Assembly: GCF_014640155.1 (NCBI RefSeq)
Contig: NZ_BMGK01000010.1
Span: 28,079 to 92,078 of the forward strand
DNA: 64,000 bases
Source of the DNA: Planktosalinus lacus
Lineage (GTDB): Bacteria > Bacteroidota > Bacteroidia > Flavobacteriales > Flavobacteriaceae
Direction of reading: 5' to 3'
Positions 32,091 through 41,117 of the stretch are shown piece by piece (position 1 is the first letter of the stretch; each line of letters begins with the position of its first letter). The position numbers were made by a program, and so were the translations under genes. The notes below the pieces were generated by a model. It ran no database searches, was not told the origin of the DNA, and was given only the letters and a program-made list of their open reading frames with translations.

Positions 32091-34943
32091 ATGCCAAAGA
32101 ATAAAGACCTTAAGTCCATTTTAATTATTGGTTCAGGGCCCATCGTGATTGGGCAAGCATGTGAATTTGACTATTCAGGAAGTCAAGCATTACGTTCATT
32201 AAGAGAAGATGGGATCGAAACCATTTTGATCAACTCCAACCCTGCTACCATTATGACTGATCCTGCTATGGCAGATCACATTTACTTATTACCTCTAACA
32301 ACCAAATCATTAATAAAAATTCTCAAAGAGCATCCACAGATAGATGCTGTACTTCCTACAATGGGTGGTCAAACAGCTCTAAACCTTTGTATTGAAGCAG
32401 ATGAAAAAGGAATATGGCAGGACTTTGGTGTAAAGATCATTGGTGTGGATATCAATGCCATCAACATTACTGAAGACAGGGAACAGTTCCGTAACCTGAT
32501 GGAAAAAATAGGTGTGGGAATGGCGCCACAGGCAACGGCAACCTCTTTCTTAAAAGGAAAAGAAATCGCCCAGCAATTTGGCTTTCCTTTGGTTATCAGG
32601 GCTTCTTACACCCTGGGCGGTGCGGGTGCCTCCATAGTTTACAAGGCAGAAGATTTTGACAGACTCCTGGAACACGGCCTCGAAATATCACCCATCCACG
32701 AGGTAATGATTGATAAGGCACTGATTGGCTGGAAGGAATATGAACTGGAGCTATTACGGGATAAAAATGACAATGTCGTCATTATTTGTTCCATCGAAAA
32801 TATGGACCCGATGGGGATTCACACAGGAGACTCAATAACAGTAGCGCCCGCAATGACGTTATCTGATCGCACCTACCAACGGATGCGGGATATGGCCATC
32901 AAAATGATGCGTAGCATCGGTGATTTTGCCGGTGGATGTAACGTGCAGTTTGCCGTAAGTCCAGATGAAAAGGAAGAAATCATCGCCGTGGAAATCAATC
33001 CGCGTGTGTCGCGTTCTTCTGCTTTGGCATCCAAAGCCACCGGATATCCCATCGCAAAGATCGCAGCCAAACTTGCGATTGGTTATAACTTAAACGAATT
33101 AAGCAACCAAATAACCAAATCCACTTCGGCACTTTTTGAGCCTACTTTGGATTATGTGATTGTAAAAATACCACGCTGGAACTTTGATAAATTTGAAGGC
33201 AGCGACAGAACATTGGGCCTCCAGATGAAGTCAGTAGGAGAGGTGATGGGTATTGGCCGTTCGTTTCAGGAAGCGCTTCATAAAGCCACACAATCCCTTG
33301 AGATCAAACGCAATGGATTGGGTGCCGATGGAAAAGGGTATACAGATTATGACCAAATCATCGAAAAACTCACCTACGCCAGTTGGGACCGTGTGTTTGT
33401 GATTTATGACGCCATCCAAATGGGCATCCCGTTGAGCCGCATTCACGAGATTACCAAAATCGATATGTGGTTCCTCAAGCAGTATGAAGAGCTCTACCAT
33501 CTTGAAAAAGAAATCTCAAAATATGAGATTGATACCGTACCGCGTGAATTGATCCTGGAAGCCAAGCAAAAAGGGTATGGTGACCGTCAGATTGCCCATA
33601 TGCTGGATTGCCTCGAAAGTGAAGTGTACAAAAAGCGTGAGGAAATGAACATCAAGCGCGTTTACAAACTGGTGGACACCTGTGCTGCTGAATTTAAAGC
33701 TGAAACTCCTTACTATTACTCCACTTTTGAAAATGAAGTGGAACTCCCTTCCGGGGAAAAATATTCGGCCAATGACAGTGAGGTTTCCGATAAGAAAAAA
33801 ATCATCGTCTTGGGCTCAGGCCCCAACCGCATTGGGCAGGGTATTGAGTTTGATTATTGCTGTGTCCATGGTGTACTCGCCGCTTCTGAATGCGGTTATG
33901 AAACCATTATGATTAATTGTAACCCAGAAACGGTTTCAACCGACTTTGATATTTCAGACAAACTCTATTTTGAGCCAGTATTCTGGGAGCATATTTATGA
34001 TATCATTCGTCACGAAAAGCCGGAAGGCGTCATCGTTCAGTTAGGTGGACAAACTGCGCTTAAACTAGCAGAAAAACTCGACCGTTACGGAATTAAAATC
34101 ATTGGCACCACCTTTGAATCACTGGATTTAGCTGAAGATAGGGGAAGTTTCTCTACTTTGCTGAAAGAAAACAATATTCCTTACCCCGAGTTTGGAGTGG
34201 CTGAAACCGCTGAAGAAGCGCTTGCCATAGCAGATGAACTTGACTTTCCGATACTTGTGAGACCCTCCTATGTCTTGGGCGGACAAGGAATGAAGATTGT
34301 CATCAACAAGCAGGAACTGGAAGAACACGTGGTGGATTTGCTTCGTAAAATCCCCAACAACAAACTTCTTTTAGACCATTATCTTGACGGCGCAATAGAA
34401 GCTGAAGCCGATGCCATTTGTGATGGTGAGAATGTATACATCATCGGGATTATGGAACATATTGAACCCTGCGGAATCCACTCCGGTGACTCCAATGCAA
34501 CCTTGCCACCGTTTAATCTGGGTGAATTTGTGATGCAGCAAATAAAAGACCATACTAAGAAGATCGCTTTATCTCTGAACACAGTGGGATTGATCAATGT
34601 GCAGTTTGCTATTAAAGACGATATCGTTTACATTATTGAAGCCAATCCGCGTGCATCGCGAACGGTGCCTTTTATTGCAAAGGCTTACGGCGAACCGTAT
34701 GTCAATTATGCCACCAAAGTCATGCTGGGCGAAAAGAAAGTAACCGACTTTGATTTCAATCCGCAACTGAACGGATTTGCCATCAAGCAACCGGTGTTTT
34801 CATTCAATAAATTCCCCAATGTCAACAAACAACTGGGACCCGAAATGAAAAGTACGGGCGAAAGCATTCTCTTTATTGATGATTTGAAGGACGATGCCTT
34901 TTATGAGTTGTATAGCAGAAGAAAGATGTATTTGAGTAAGTAG
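32091..34943 (+). CDS. carB: Carbamoyl-phosphate synthase large subunit, lacking the MGS domain
   Basis: The protein has 950 aa. Both ATP-grasp halves are present: the first from IIGSGPIVIGQACEFDYSGS, the second from IVLGSGPNRIGQGIEFDYCC, with EINPRVSRSSALASKATGYP and EANPRASRTVPFIAKAYGEP. E. coli CarB has about 1070 aa; the C-terminal MGS-like allosteric domain (UMP/ornithine) is absent, since the protein ends after ELYSRRKMYLSK. It makes carbamoyl phosphate for pyrimidines and arginine together with CarA, which is not in this window. Feedback control must differ from that of E. coli. Confidence 0.97.
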   Translation: MPKNKDLKSILIIGSGPIVIGQACEFDYSGSQALRSLREDGIETILINSNPATIMTDPAMADHIYLLPLTTKSLIKILKEHPQIDAVLPTMGGQTALNLCIEADEKGIWQDFGVKIIGVDINAINITEDREQFRNLMEKIGVGMAPQATATSFLKGKEIAQQFGFPLVIRASYTLGGAGASIVYKAEDFDRLLEHGLEISPIHEVMIDKALIGWKEYELELLRDKNDNVVIICSIENMDPMGIHTGDSITVAPAMTLSDRTYQRMRDMAIKMMRSIGDFAGGCNVQFAVSPDEKEEIIAVEINPRVSRSSALASKATGYPIAKIAAKLAIGYNLNELSNQITKSTSALFEPTLDYVIVKIPRWNFDKFEGSDRTLGLQMKSVGEVMGIGRSFQEALHKATQSLEIKRNGLGADGKGYTDYDQIIEKLTYASWDRVFVIYDAIQMGIPLSRIHEITKIDMWFLKQYEELYHLEKEISKYEIDTVPRELILEAKQKGYGDRQIAHMLDCLESEVYKKREEMNIKRVYKLVDTCAAEFKAETPYYYSTFENEVELPSGEKYSANDSEVSDKKKIIVLGSGPNRIGQGIEFDYCCVHGVLAASECGYETIMINCNPETVSTDFDISDKLYFEPVFWEHIYDIIRHEKPEGVIVQLGGQTALKLAEKLDRYGIKIIGTTFESLDLAEDRGSFSTLLKENNIPYPEFGVAETAEEALAIADELDFPILVRPSYVLGGQGMKIVINKQELEEHVVDLLRKIPNNKLLLDHYLDGAIEAEADAICDGENVYIIGIMEHIEPCGIHSGDSNATLPPFNLGEFVMQQIKDHTKKIALSLNTVGLINVQFAIKDDIVYIIEANPRASRTVPFIAKAYGEPYVNYATKVMLGEKKVTDFDFNPQLNGFAIKQPVFSFNKFPNVNKQLGPEMKSTGESILFIDDLKDDAFYELYSRRKMYLSK

Positions 34944-34961
34944 ATTCAAATTCTATATAAA

Positions 34962-34999
34962 AACTAAAAAAGTTCGGCACTCGCCGAACTTTTTTAGTT
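34962..34999 (+). terminator. Terminator after carB
   Basis: AAAAAGTTCGGC pairs with GCCGAACTTTTT over a 4-base loop and is followed by T residues. The remaining gap to 35254 contains a weak hairpin (ACCCCAAGGGTTTTGGG, about 35127) and AT-rich promoter-like sequence, and no gene. Confidence 0.88.
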
Positions 35000-35254
35000 T
35001 CTCTAGATTTTTTATCCAAATAAGTTTATGATAGCTACTTATTTTAAATCAATTTTTTTAAATATTGAGATATTAGACCATCAAAAACCTTTAGCATAAT
35101 TTCAAGGAACGTAAAAATGTCTCAAACCCCAAGGGTTTTGGGACAAATTTGCCCATCAAAAAAGGTAGGTTCTTTAACTCTAATAGTCTGGAATACTATG
35201 TTTTATAAAAATATTTATTAAGTTTACATAATACCAACCTTTAAATTTATATTT

Positions 35255-35833
35255 ATGAAAACAATTTTACTTATTATTTTCAGTGTAACTTCGTTCTTTA
35301 TTTCTGCTCAAACAACGTTTGACTTAGATTGGGAACTGGGAGTAAATGGACCCGATGCCAGTTTTACAATTGAAACAGGAGATACCATGCGATGGACGTG
35401 GGCTGATGCTAATTCACATAGTGTTACAAGTCTTGCAGGAAGCACAGAAACTTTTGACAGTGGAATAATTGCCGGTCAGGGAACCCAATTTTCATATACC
35501 TTTTTACTGGAAGGAATTAATGATTATCAATGTGATGTTCATCCTGGTTTAATGTTTGGTACCATTACAGTAGAAGAATCCCTTTCCATTGAAGATAAAT
35601 TCACTAAGAATTTATCTTTCTATCCAAATCCGGTACAGGACAAACTAACGATTACTTCCTTACATCCTTTTGATTCCTATGAAATTTATGATTTAAATGG
35701 AAAAAGAGTAATCATGGGCGATAGTGATGGAATTTATACTCATTTAAATGTGTCTTTTTTAAGTAAAGGAATCTACCTTGCGCTTGTAAAATCAGGTAAT
35801 TTACAATCCACATTTAAGTTGATTAAAAAATAA
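35255..35833 (+). CDS. Secreted plastocyanin-like blue copper protein with T9SS tail
   Basis: The protein has 192 aa. Its signal peptide is MKTILLIIFSVTSFFISAQ. Residues about 25-108 form a cupredoxin domain with type 1 copper ligands in order: His in ANSHSVTS, then Cys-x-x-His-x-x-x-x-Met in YQCDVHPGLMFG. The C-terminal 75 residues are a type IX sorting domain (LSFYPNPVQDKLTI ... GIYLALVKSGNLQSTFKLIKK). It should carry electrons or copper at the outer surface. The gene stands alone, with terminators on both sides. Confidence 0.88.
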   Translation: MKTILLIIFSVTSFFISAQTTFDLDWELGVNGPDASFTIETGDTMRWTWADANSHSVTSLAGSTETFDSGIIAGQGTQFSYTFLLEGINDYQCDVHPGLMFGTITVEESLSIEDKFTKNLSFYPNPVQDKLTITSLHPFDSYEIYDLNGKRVIMGDSDGIYTHLNVSFLSKGIYLALVKSGNLQSTFKLIKK

Positions 35834-35878
35834 GAAGAGGAGAATGAGATAAAGGCCTCAGTAAAAGCATCTTTTTAC

Positions 35879-35909
35879 TAAAGTTCGGCTGTTGCCGGAC
35901 TTTTTTTAT
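35879..35909 (+). terminator. Terminator after the copper protein gene
   Basis: AAAGTTCGGC and GCCGGACTTT pair (one G-U) around TGTT, followed by T residues. The stem resembles the one after carB. Confidence 0.8.
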
Positions 35910-35981
35910 GAAATACTTTCAGTTTTCAGTTCAGCGTTATTACTAATAATTAGTAACTTTAGGACGAAAAAATTATTTTCT

Positions 35982-37889
35982 ATGAGTTACTACAGCATCA
36001 AAAACCTCGAGCATTACTTCAAAGCCTATAAAAAATCGGTCAAAGACCCCAAAGCATTCTGGGACAAAATAGCCGATGAAAACTTCACCTGGTACCGCAA
36101 ATGGGACAAGGTGTTGGAGTATGATATGCAGGAAGCCGAGTTCAACTGGTTTGATGGTGCCAAACTCAACATTACCAAAAATTGCATCGACCGTCACCTG
36201 GCCAAACGCGGTGATAAAACGGCCATCCTTTTTGAACCCAACGACCCTAAAGAGGAAGCACAACATATTACTTACAAACAACTCTATGAACGCGTTGCCA
36301 AAATGGCCAATGTGTTGCAGGAGCAAGGCATCACAAAAGGGGACAGGGTGTGTATTTACTTACCCATGATTCCTGAGTTGGCTGTTTCGGTGCTTGCCTG
36401 TGCCCGCATAGGTGCGGTGCATTCAGTAGTGTTTGCCGGCTTTTCAGCGAAAGCATTGGAAACCCGTATCAACGATTCGGACTGTAAAATCGTGATTACA
36501 GCAGACGGCGGCTTTCGCGGAAGCAAAACCATCGACCTCAAAGGCATCGTGGATGATGCTTTGGAAAACTGCCCCGATGTAAAAAGCGTACTTGTAGTTA
36601 AACGCACAAATGCAGAAATTACTATGAAAGAAGGACGTGATCATTGGTTGCAACCTTTGCTGGACATGGCTTCAGGCAATCATGTGGCCGAAATCATGAA
36701 AGCCGAAGACCCATTGTTTATCCTCTACACTTCAGGCTCCACCGGAAAACCCAAAGGGATGCTGCACACTACGGCCGGTTATATGGTGTATACGGCCTAC
36801 ACCTTTAAAAATGTGTTTCGCTATGAAGAAAATGATGTCTATTGGTGTACTGCAGACATTGGTTGGATTACCGGGCATTCCTATATTGTTTACGGCCCGC
36901 TCTTAAACGGAGCGACCACCGTGATGTTTGAAGGCGTACCCTCTTATCCTGATTTTGGTCGTTTCTGGGAAATAGTGGAAAAGCATAAAATCACTCAATT
37001 TTACACGGCACCTACGGCAATTCGCGCTTTAGCCAAAGAAAACCTGGACTATGTAGAAAATCACGATTTGTCTTCTTTGAAAGTCATCGGCTCTGTGGGC
37101 GAGCCTATTAACGAAGAAGCCTGGCACTGGTATAACGACCACGTGGGTAAAAAAAGATGCCCCCTGGTAGATACCTGGTGGCAGACCGAAACCGGCGGAA
37201 TTCTTATTTCGCCCCTACCGTTTGTGACACCTACAAAACCTACTTACGCCTCGCTACCATTGCCCGGGGTACAACCGGTGTTGATGGACGAGCTGCGCAA
37301 TGAGATTGAAGACAATCAGGTGGTGGGTAGTTTGTGTATGAAATTTCCCTGGCCCGGGATGGCGCGCACTATCTGGGGCAATCATCAACGTTTTAAAGAA
37401 ACGTATTTTACAGCCTATCCCGGCAAATATTTCACCGGTGACGGGGCATTGCGGGATGAGGTGGGCTATTACCGCATTACAGGGCGTATGGATGATGTGG
37501 TGATTGTATCGGGCCACAACCTGGGCACCGCACCCATAGAAGATGCTATCAACGAGCATCCCGCTGTTGCTGAAAGCGCCATTGTGGGCTTTCCGCACGA
37601 TATTAAAGGAAATGCATTGTACGGTTTTGTCATCTTAAAAGAAACCGGCGCCGGAAGGGACCCAAACAACCTGCGCAAAGAAATCAATGAGTTAATCACA
37701 GACCAGATTGGACCCATCGCTAAACTGGAAAAAATCCAGTTTGTTCCCGGCTTGCCCAAAACCCGTTCCGGAAAGATAATGCGGCGCATCTTACGAAAAA
37801 TTGCAGAAGGTGATTTCTCCAACTTTGGGGATATCTCTACCTTATTGAATCCGGAAATTGTGGAGGAAATAAAGGAAAATCGAATTTAA
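35982..37889 (+). CDS. acs: Acetyl-CoA synthetase (AMP-forming)
   Basis: From ATG 35982 (MSYYSIKNLEHYFKAYKK) the product has 635 aa, normal for Acs; an upstream in-frame ATG would start inside the preceding terminator. Motifs seen are the P-loop LYTSGSTGKPKGM, the hinge/adenylate region YYRITGRMDDVV and the C-terminal KTRSGKIMRR with the Lys that is commonly acetylated. W-W-Q-T-E-T-G (TWWQTETGG) is diagnostic. It activates acetate through acetyl-AMP to acetyl-CoA. A palindromic terminator follows. Confidence 0.97.
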   Translation: MSYYSIKNLEHYFKAYKKSVKDPKAFWDKIADENFTWYRKWDKVLEYDMQEAEFNWFDGAKLNITKNCIDRHLAKRGDKTAILFEPNDPKEEAQHITYKQLYERVAKMANVLQEQGITKGDRVCIYLPMIPELAVSVLACARIGAVHSVVFAGFSAKALETRINDSDCKIVITADGGFRGSKTIDLKGIVDDALENCPDVKSVLVVKRTNAEITMKEGRDHWLQPLLDMASGNHVAEIMKAEDPLFILYTSGSTGKPKGMLHTTAGYMVYTAYTFKNVFRYEENDVYWCTADIGWITGHSYIVYGPLLNGATTVMFEGVPSYPDFGRFWEIVEKHKITQFYTAPTAIRALAKENLDYVENHDLSSLKVIGSVGEPINEEAWHWYNDHVGKKRCPLVDTWWQTETGGILISPLPFVTPTKPTYASLPLPGVQPVLMDELRNEIEDNQVVGSLCMKFPWPGMARTIWGNHQRFKETYFTAYPGKYFTGDGALRDEVGYYRITGRMDDVVIVSGHNLGTAPIEDAINEHPAVAESAIVGFPHDIKGNALYGFVILKETGAGRDPNNLRKEINELITDQIGPIAKLEKIQFVPGLPKTRSGKIMRRILRKIAEGDFSNFGDISTLLNPEIVEEIKENRI

Positions 37890-37894
37890 GTCTC

Positions 37895-37930
37895 AACCCT
37901 CGAAGGGTTCAAAACCCTTCGAGGGTTTTA
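37895..37930. terminator. Bidirectional terminator between acs and the flavodoxin-like gene
   Basis: AACCCTCGAAGGGTT lies opposite ACCCTTCGAGGGTTT in a near-perfect hairpin. The adjoining genes converge here, so it can serve both. A related hairpin is at 38721. Confidence 0.85.
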
Positions 37931-38659
37931 CTAACGGTATTCCGGATTTTCAAAATTCCATCGTGAACCATCATCCCATTCTTTTCTCGAATTCCCATAG
38001 GCAGGATAACCACCCCGGTCTTTCAGCATTTTAGCCAGGTGCAGTAAATTGTAAGTCATAAACGTGGTATTCCTGTTAGTGAAATCTGAATCATACCCGG
38101 CCGGCGGATCTATTTTCTCTCCATCCCACTCGGTGTCCCCGTAACTGGGACCGGGACCTACTTCTCCAATCCAACCTGCATCTGCTTGCGGAGGGATGCT
38201 GTAGCCCAAATGTTGCAGTGCATAAAGGATTCCCATAGCACAGTGTTTTACTCCGTCTTCATTTCCAGTAATCAAACAACCCCCCGCTTTGCCGTAATAT
38301 ACATACTGGCCTTGATCGTTTTGATAGCCACTCATGGCATACAAACGCTCAATGAGTTTGGTCGCCATGGAGGATCGCTCGCCCAGCCAGATAGGGGTCC
38401 CAATAACCAAAATGTCTGCGGCTTCCACTTTTTTATAAAGATCAGGCCAGTCGTCTTTGTCTTCACCTTCTTGGGTCATATCGGGTTGAACACCTACCGG
38501 GATATCATAATCTGCAAAACGAACAACCTCTACATCCACACCTTCAGCTTTCATAATATTGACAGAAACATCCAATAATGTGCGGGTATGGCTTTTGGTG
38601 GGGGACTTTTTTAAGGTGCAGTTGATATAAAGTGCTTTTAAGTCTGAGAAATCTTTCAT
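37931..38659 (-). CDS. Flavodoxin-like NAD(P)H-dependent oxidoreductase
   Basis: The protein has 242 aa. Residues 8-25 (KALYINCTLKKSPTKSHT) form the FMN-phosphate loop region, and ADILVIGTPIWLGERSSMATKLIERL near residues 80-105 is the classic flavodoxin-fold isoalloxazine loop. It matches NADPH-dependent FMN reductase-type proteins. A Trp/Asp-rich C-terminal extension (DDGSRWNFENPEYR) is an addition of unknown role. Substrate is unknown. Confidence 0.88.
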   Translation of the reverse strand: MKDFSDLKALYINCTLKKSPTKSHTRTLLDVSVNIMKAEGVDVEVVRFADYDIPVGVQPDMTQEGEDKDDWPDLYKKVEAADILVIGTPIWLGERSSMATKLIERLYAMSGYQNDQGQYVYYGKAGGCLITGNEDGVKHCAMGILYALQHLGYSIPPQADAGWIGEVGPGPSYGDTEWDGEKIDPPAGYDSDFTNRNTTFMTYNLLHLAKMLKDRGGYPAYGNSRKEWDDGSRWNFENPEYR

Positions 38660-38720
38660 AGTGTATGTGAGTTATATGAACAGGGTCGAAAAAAAATTAA
38701 ATAGCTTACAGTTAAAGAGT

Positions 38721-38760
38721 CAACCCTTGAAGGGTTTCAAACCCAAACCCTTCAAGGGTT
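38721..38760 (-). terminator. Terminator of rmuC
   Basis: AACCCTTGAAGGGTTT pairs with AAACCCTTCAAGGGTT in a 16-bp stem. Its right arm touches the rmuC stop codon at 38759-38761. The stem is similar to that at 37895. Confidence 0.75.
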
Positions 38761-40099
38761 AATCCAATGACAACATTTCATCCTCATCCTCAGAAGCCCG
38801 TTTCAACAGCTTCTCATTTTGCTGCTTGCTGGCTTTGGCACCCAGTTTTTTAAGGTTTTCCACACGTTTGATGAGGTTGCCTTTTCCGGTGAGTTTGACC
38901 ATGGCGTTTTCATATGACTTTTGTACGGTGCCTATCTGGTTCCCCACTTTGATGAGTTCATCGGTGAGGGTGACAAAAGAGTCATACAACCGTCCCGCCT
39001 GCGTGGCAATCTCGATGGCGTTTTCTTTTTGCTTTTCATTCTGCCACATACTGTCGATGGTTTTTAACACCGCAAGCAGGGTAGTGGGGGTCACGATAAT
39101 AATGTTCTTTTCAAAGGCATCAGAATATAAAGCGGGATATTCCATAGAAGCAATTGCAAAAGCCGATTCGATGGGGATGAACAGCAATACAAAATCAGGG
39201 CTTTCCATTTCATAGAGCTGGTGGTAGTTCTTTTCGCCCAGTTCGCTCACCCGTTTTCTGATGGACAGCAGGTGGTTTTTTAAATGTTGGGGTTTTTCAG
39301 TGTCTTCCACCTCGTTGATATAGCGTTCATACGCCACCAGCGAAACCTTGGAATCCACTACCAGTTTTTTATCGCCCGGTAAATGGATGATGACATCGGG
39401 CATCACGCGCCGACCTTCTTCGGTGGTGAAGCTTTGTTGTACAAAATACTCACTGTCTTTTTTGAGTCCGCTGCGTTCCAGGACACGTTCCAGGACGAGT
39501 TCGCCCCAGTTGCCCTGCATTTTGGTGTCGCCTTTAAGGGCTTTAGTGAGGTTGGTGGTTTCCTTGCTCATCTGCTCGTTGAGCTCTTTTAACCCGATGA
39601 TCTGTTGACGCAAATCTGCCGTGCGGTTGATGTCTTCTTTATTGGTTTCTTCCACCCGTTTTTCAAAATGTTGTATTTTTTCCTGTAGCGGTTTTAAAAT
39701 GGCATCAATATTTTCTTTGTTTTGGGTGGTAAACTTGGTGGACTTTTCATCCAGTATTTTATTGGCGAGGTTTTCAAATTCCTTTTGAAAACGTTCCTGC
39801 AGCTTCTCCACTTCGGCTTTTTGCTCGTCATTGCGTTGTTTGAGGTTGTCAAAATCAGCATTGCGGCGGGTGAGTTCCAGAGCGAGTTGGTCTTTTTCAG
39901 ACCGGATGGCTTCACGATCCTGCTCCAGTTCACTGATGCGCCCCAGTAGTTTGTCCTCATTCTCAGCTTGGGAACGCAGCCGCTCTTCCAGCGAAGACAC
40001 GCCCGCTTTTTGTTTGAGGTTATTGATAAAAACCCCCAGGGCGATACCGATGGCGAGGAAGAGGATGCTGAGAAGGAGGATTGTGAGGGTACTGTCCAT
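38759..40099 (-). CDS. rmuC: DNA recombination protein RmuC homologue
   Basis: The protein has 446 aa. One N-terminal membrane helix (LTILLLSILFLAIGIALGVFI) is followed by a long coiled coil to about residue 190 (SEKDQLALELTRRNADFDNL). The RmuC core follows: MQGNWGELVLERVLERSGL, MPDVIIHLPGDKKLVVDSKV and PDFVLLFIPIESAFAIA. RmuC limits inversions at short inverted repeats and has a predicted nuclease-type fold (VDSK). The active-site-like D-x-K is intact. Confidence 0.95.
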   Translation of the reverse strand: MDSTLTILLLSILFLAIGIALGVFINNLKQKAGVSSLEERLRSQAENEDKLLGRISELEQDREAIRSEKDQLALELTRRNADFDNLKQRNDEQKAEVEKLQERFQKEFENLANKILDEKSTKFTTQNKENIDAILKPLQEKIQHFEKRVEETNKEDINRTADLRQQIIGLKELNEQMSKETTNLTKALKGDTKMQGNWGELVLERVLERSGLKKDSEYFVQQSFTTEEGRRVMPDVIIHLPGDKKLVVDSKVSLVAYERYINEVEDTEKPQHLKNHLLSIRKRVSELGEKNYHQLYEMESPDFVLLFIPIESAFAIASMEYPALYSDAFEKNIIIVTPTTLLAVLKTIDSMWQNEKQKENAIEIATQAGRLYDSFVTLTDELIKVGNQIGTVQKSYENAMVKLTGKGNLIKRVENLKKLGAKASKQQNEKLLKRASEDEDEMLSLD

Positions 40100-40321
40100 G
40101 TTTGAGATGTTTTTGTAAAGATATTTATTTTAGGGGGAGTTGGAAATATTTAAGGGGCGTTTTTCAGAGGAATAAGCATGGATAGTTCTTTTTGGTATCA
40201 GATGAGGATGTAAGCACTTTGGTAATGAGACAGGAGGCTTAAGCTATATTGTAATGGGATATCACAAGTTGTTTTGTATTCGAGAAAAAGCATAAAGAAT
40301 GTCACCCGTTCCCTTGGTTCC

Positions 40322-40394
40322 AGTTTTGTTCGGGGTTTGTTCCTGAAAAGCACCTTTTTTAAAATAAAATCCCGAAGGAATCCCGAACAAAACT
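40322..40394. repeat. 13-bp inverted repeat in a gene-poor stretch
   Basis: AGTTTTGTTCGGG at 40322-40334 is mirrored by CCCGAACAAAACT at 40382-40394 across a 47-bp loop. Nearby are duplicated phrases CTGGGAGAAAA (about 40408) and GGGTCAAAAAGGGTCATTTG (about 40458). The 725-bp region 40100-40825 has no gene I can support; an open frame at 40262-40465 shows no recognisable family. Confidence 0.6.
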
Positions 40395-40599
40395 AAAATC
40401 GCACTAGGACAAGACTGGGAGAAAACTGGGAGAAAACCCCTCGTTTTTTGCTCAAAAGGGGTCAAAAAGGGTCATTTGGTGTCAAATGGGTTCATTTATG
40501 CCGGGGTGCATTTGAACCGGCCAAGAAAGGATGCAATAAGGAAAAGTACTTTGCTTCACAATCCTAAAAGTGCGGTTTCAGGGGGGTAAAAAAAACGTC

Positions 40600-40687
40600 T
40601 TAATGCAACGTTCAACTTGAGTTAATGCAATGTTCAACTTGAGTTAATGCGATGTTCATGTTGTGTTAGTGTAACGTTCAAGGGGGT
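40600..40687. repeat. Four tandem 22-bp repeats
   Basis: The unit TTAATGCAACGTTCAACTTG plus AG recurs at 40600, 40622, 40644 and 40666 with increasing divergence (last copy TTAGTGTAACGTTCAAGGGG). After it the sequence stays ATGC/GCAA-rich to about 40790 (GAATGCGACGCGAATGCAAT). No coding frame is supported. Confidence 0.85.
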
Positions 40688-40825
40688 CGAATGCGACGCG
40701 AATGCAATGGTTGCCCGACGCAAAGGCAACAAAAAGGCAACATGTATAGCATGGTCAAGGCATGATAAAGGCATGGGAATGCGATGTAAGGGATAAATTT
40801 TGGCCTTTAATAAAATGGCAATTAC

Positions 40826-41101
40826 TTAAAATGTACTATCCACATCAACGGTAATATTTAATTCAACCTCCTTGTCCACCAAGGTCTTATCAGCCCAAGT
40901 GCCTTTATAGGCTATTTTCCAGTCCAGGCGGTTAAAGGTAAACCGGGTGGTGAACTGCCGTTCTTTATAATGGGCATAAAATTGAATGTTGCGGGTTACC
41001 TCCTGTATAGAAAGATTGGCAGCTATGGGAAGGCTATCACGGTTTAGTTTTTCAGTGCCGTTAATACCATTATTACAGTTACTTAATGCAACCCGGTTCA
41101 A
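40826..41101 (-). pseudogene. YceI-family protein, N-terminally truncated
   Basis: The frame encodes 91 aa matching only the C-terminal half of YceI lipocalin-like proteins: ANLSIQEVTRNIQFYAHYKE, then FTFNRLDWKIAYKGTW and DKTLVDKEVELNITVDV. Full members have about 170-200 aa with a signal peptide, and neither is found upstream, where the neighbouring gene ends 17 bp away. It is most likely a remnant. It borders the repeat-rich 40.1-40.8 kb stretch. Confidence 0.75.
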
Positions 41102-41117
41102 ATAAATAGATTTATTT

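Noticed and set aside
40262..40465. 67-aa open frame in the gene-poor region
   Set aside because: Composition is that of the repeats it overlaps, one arm of the inverted repeat is part of it, and there is no recognisable domain.
40600..40687. CRISPR-like short repeats
   Set aside because: The 22-bp units are directly abutting with no spacers.
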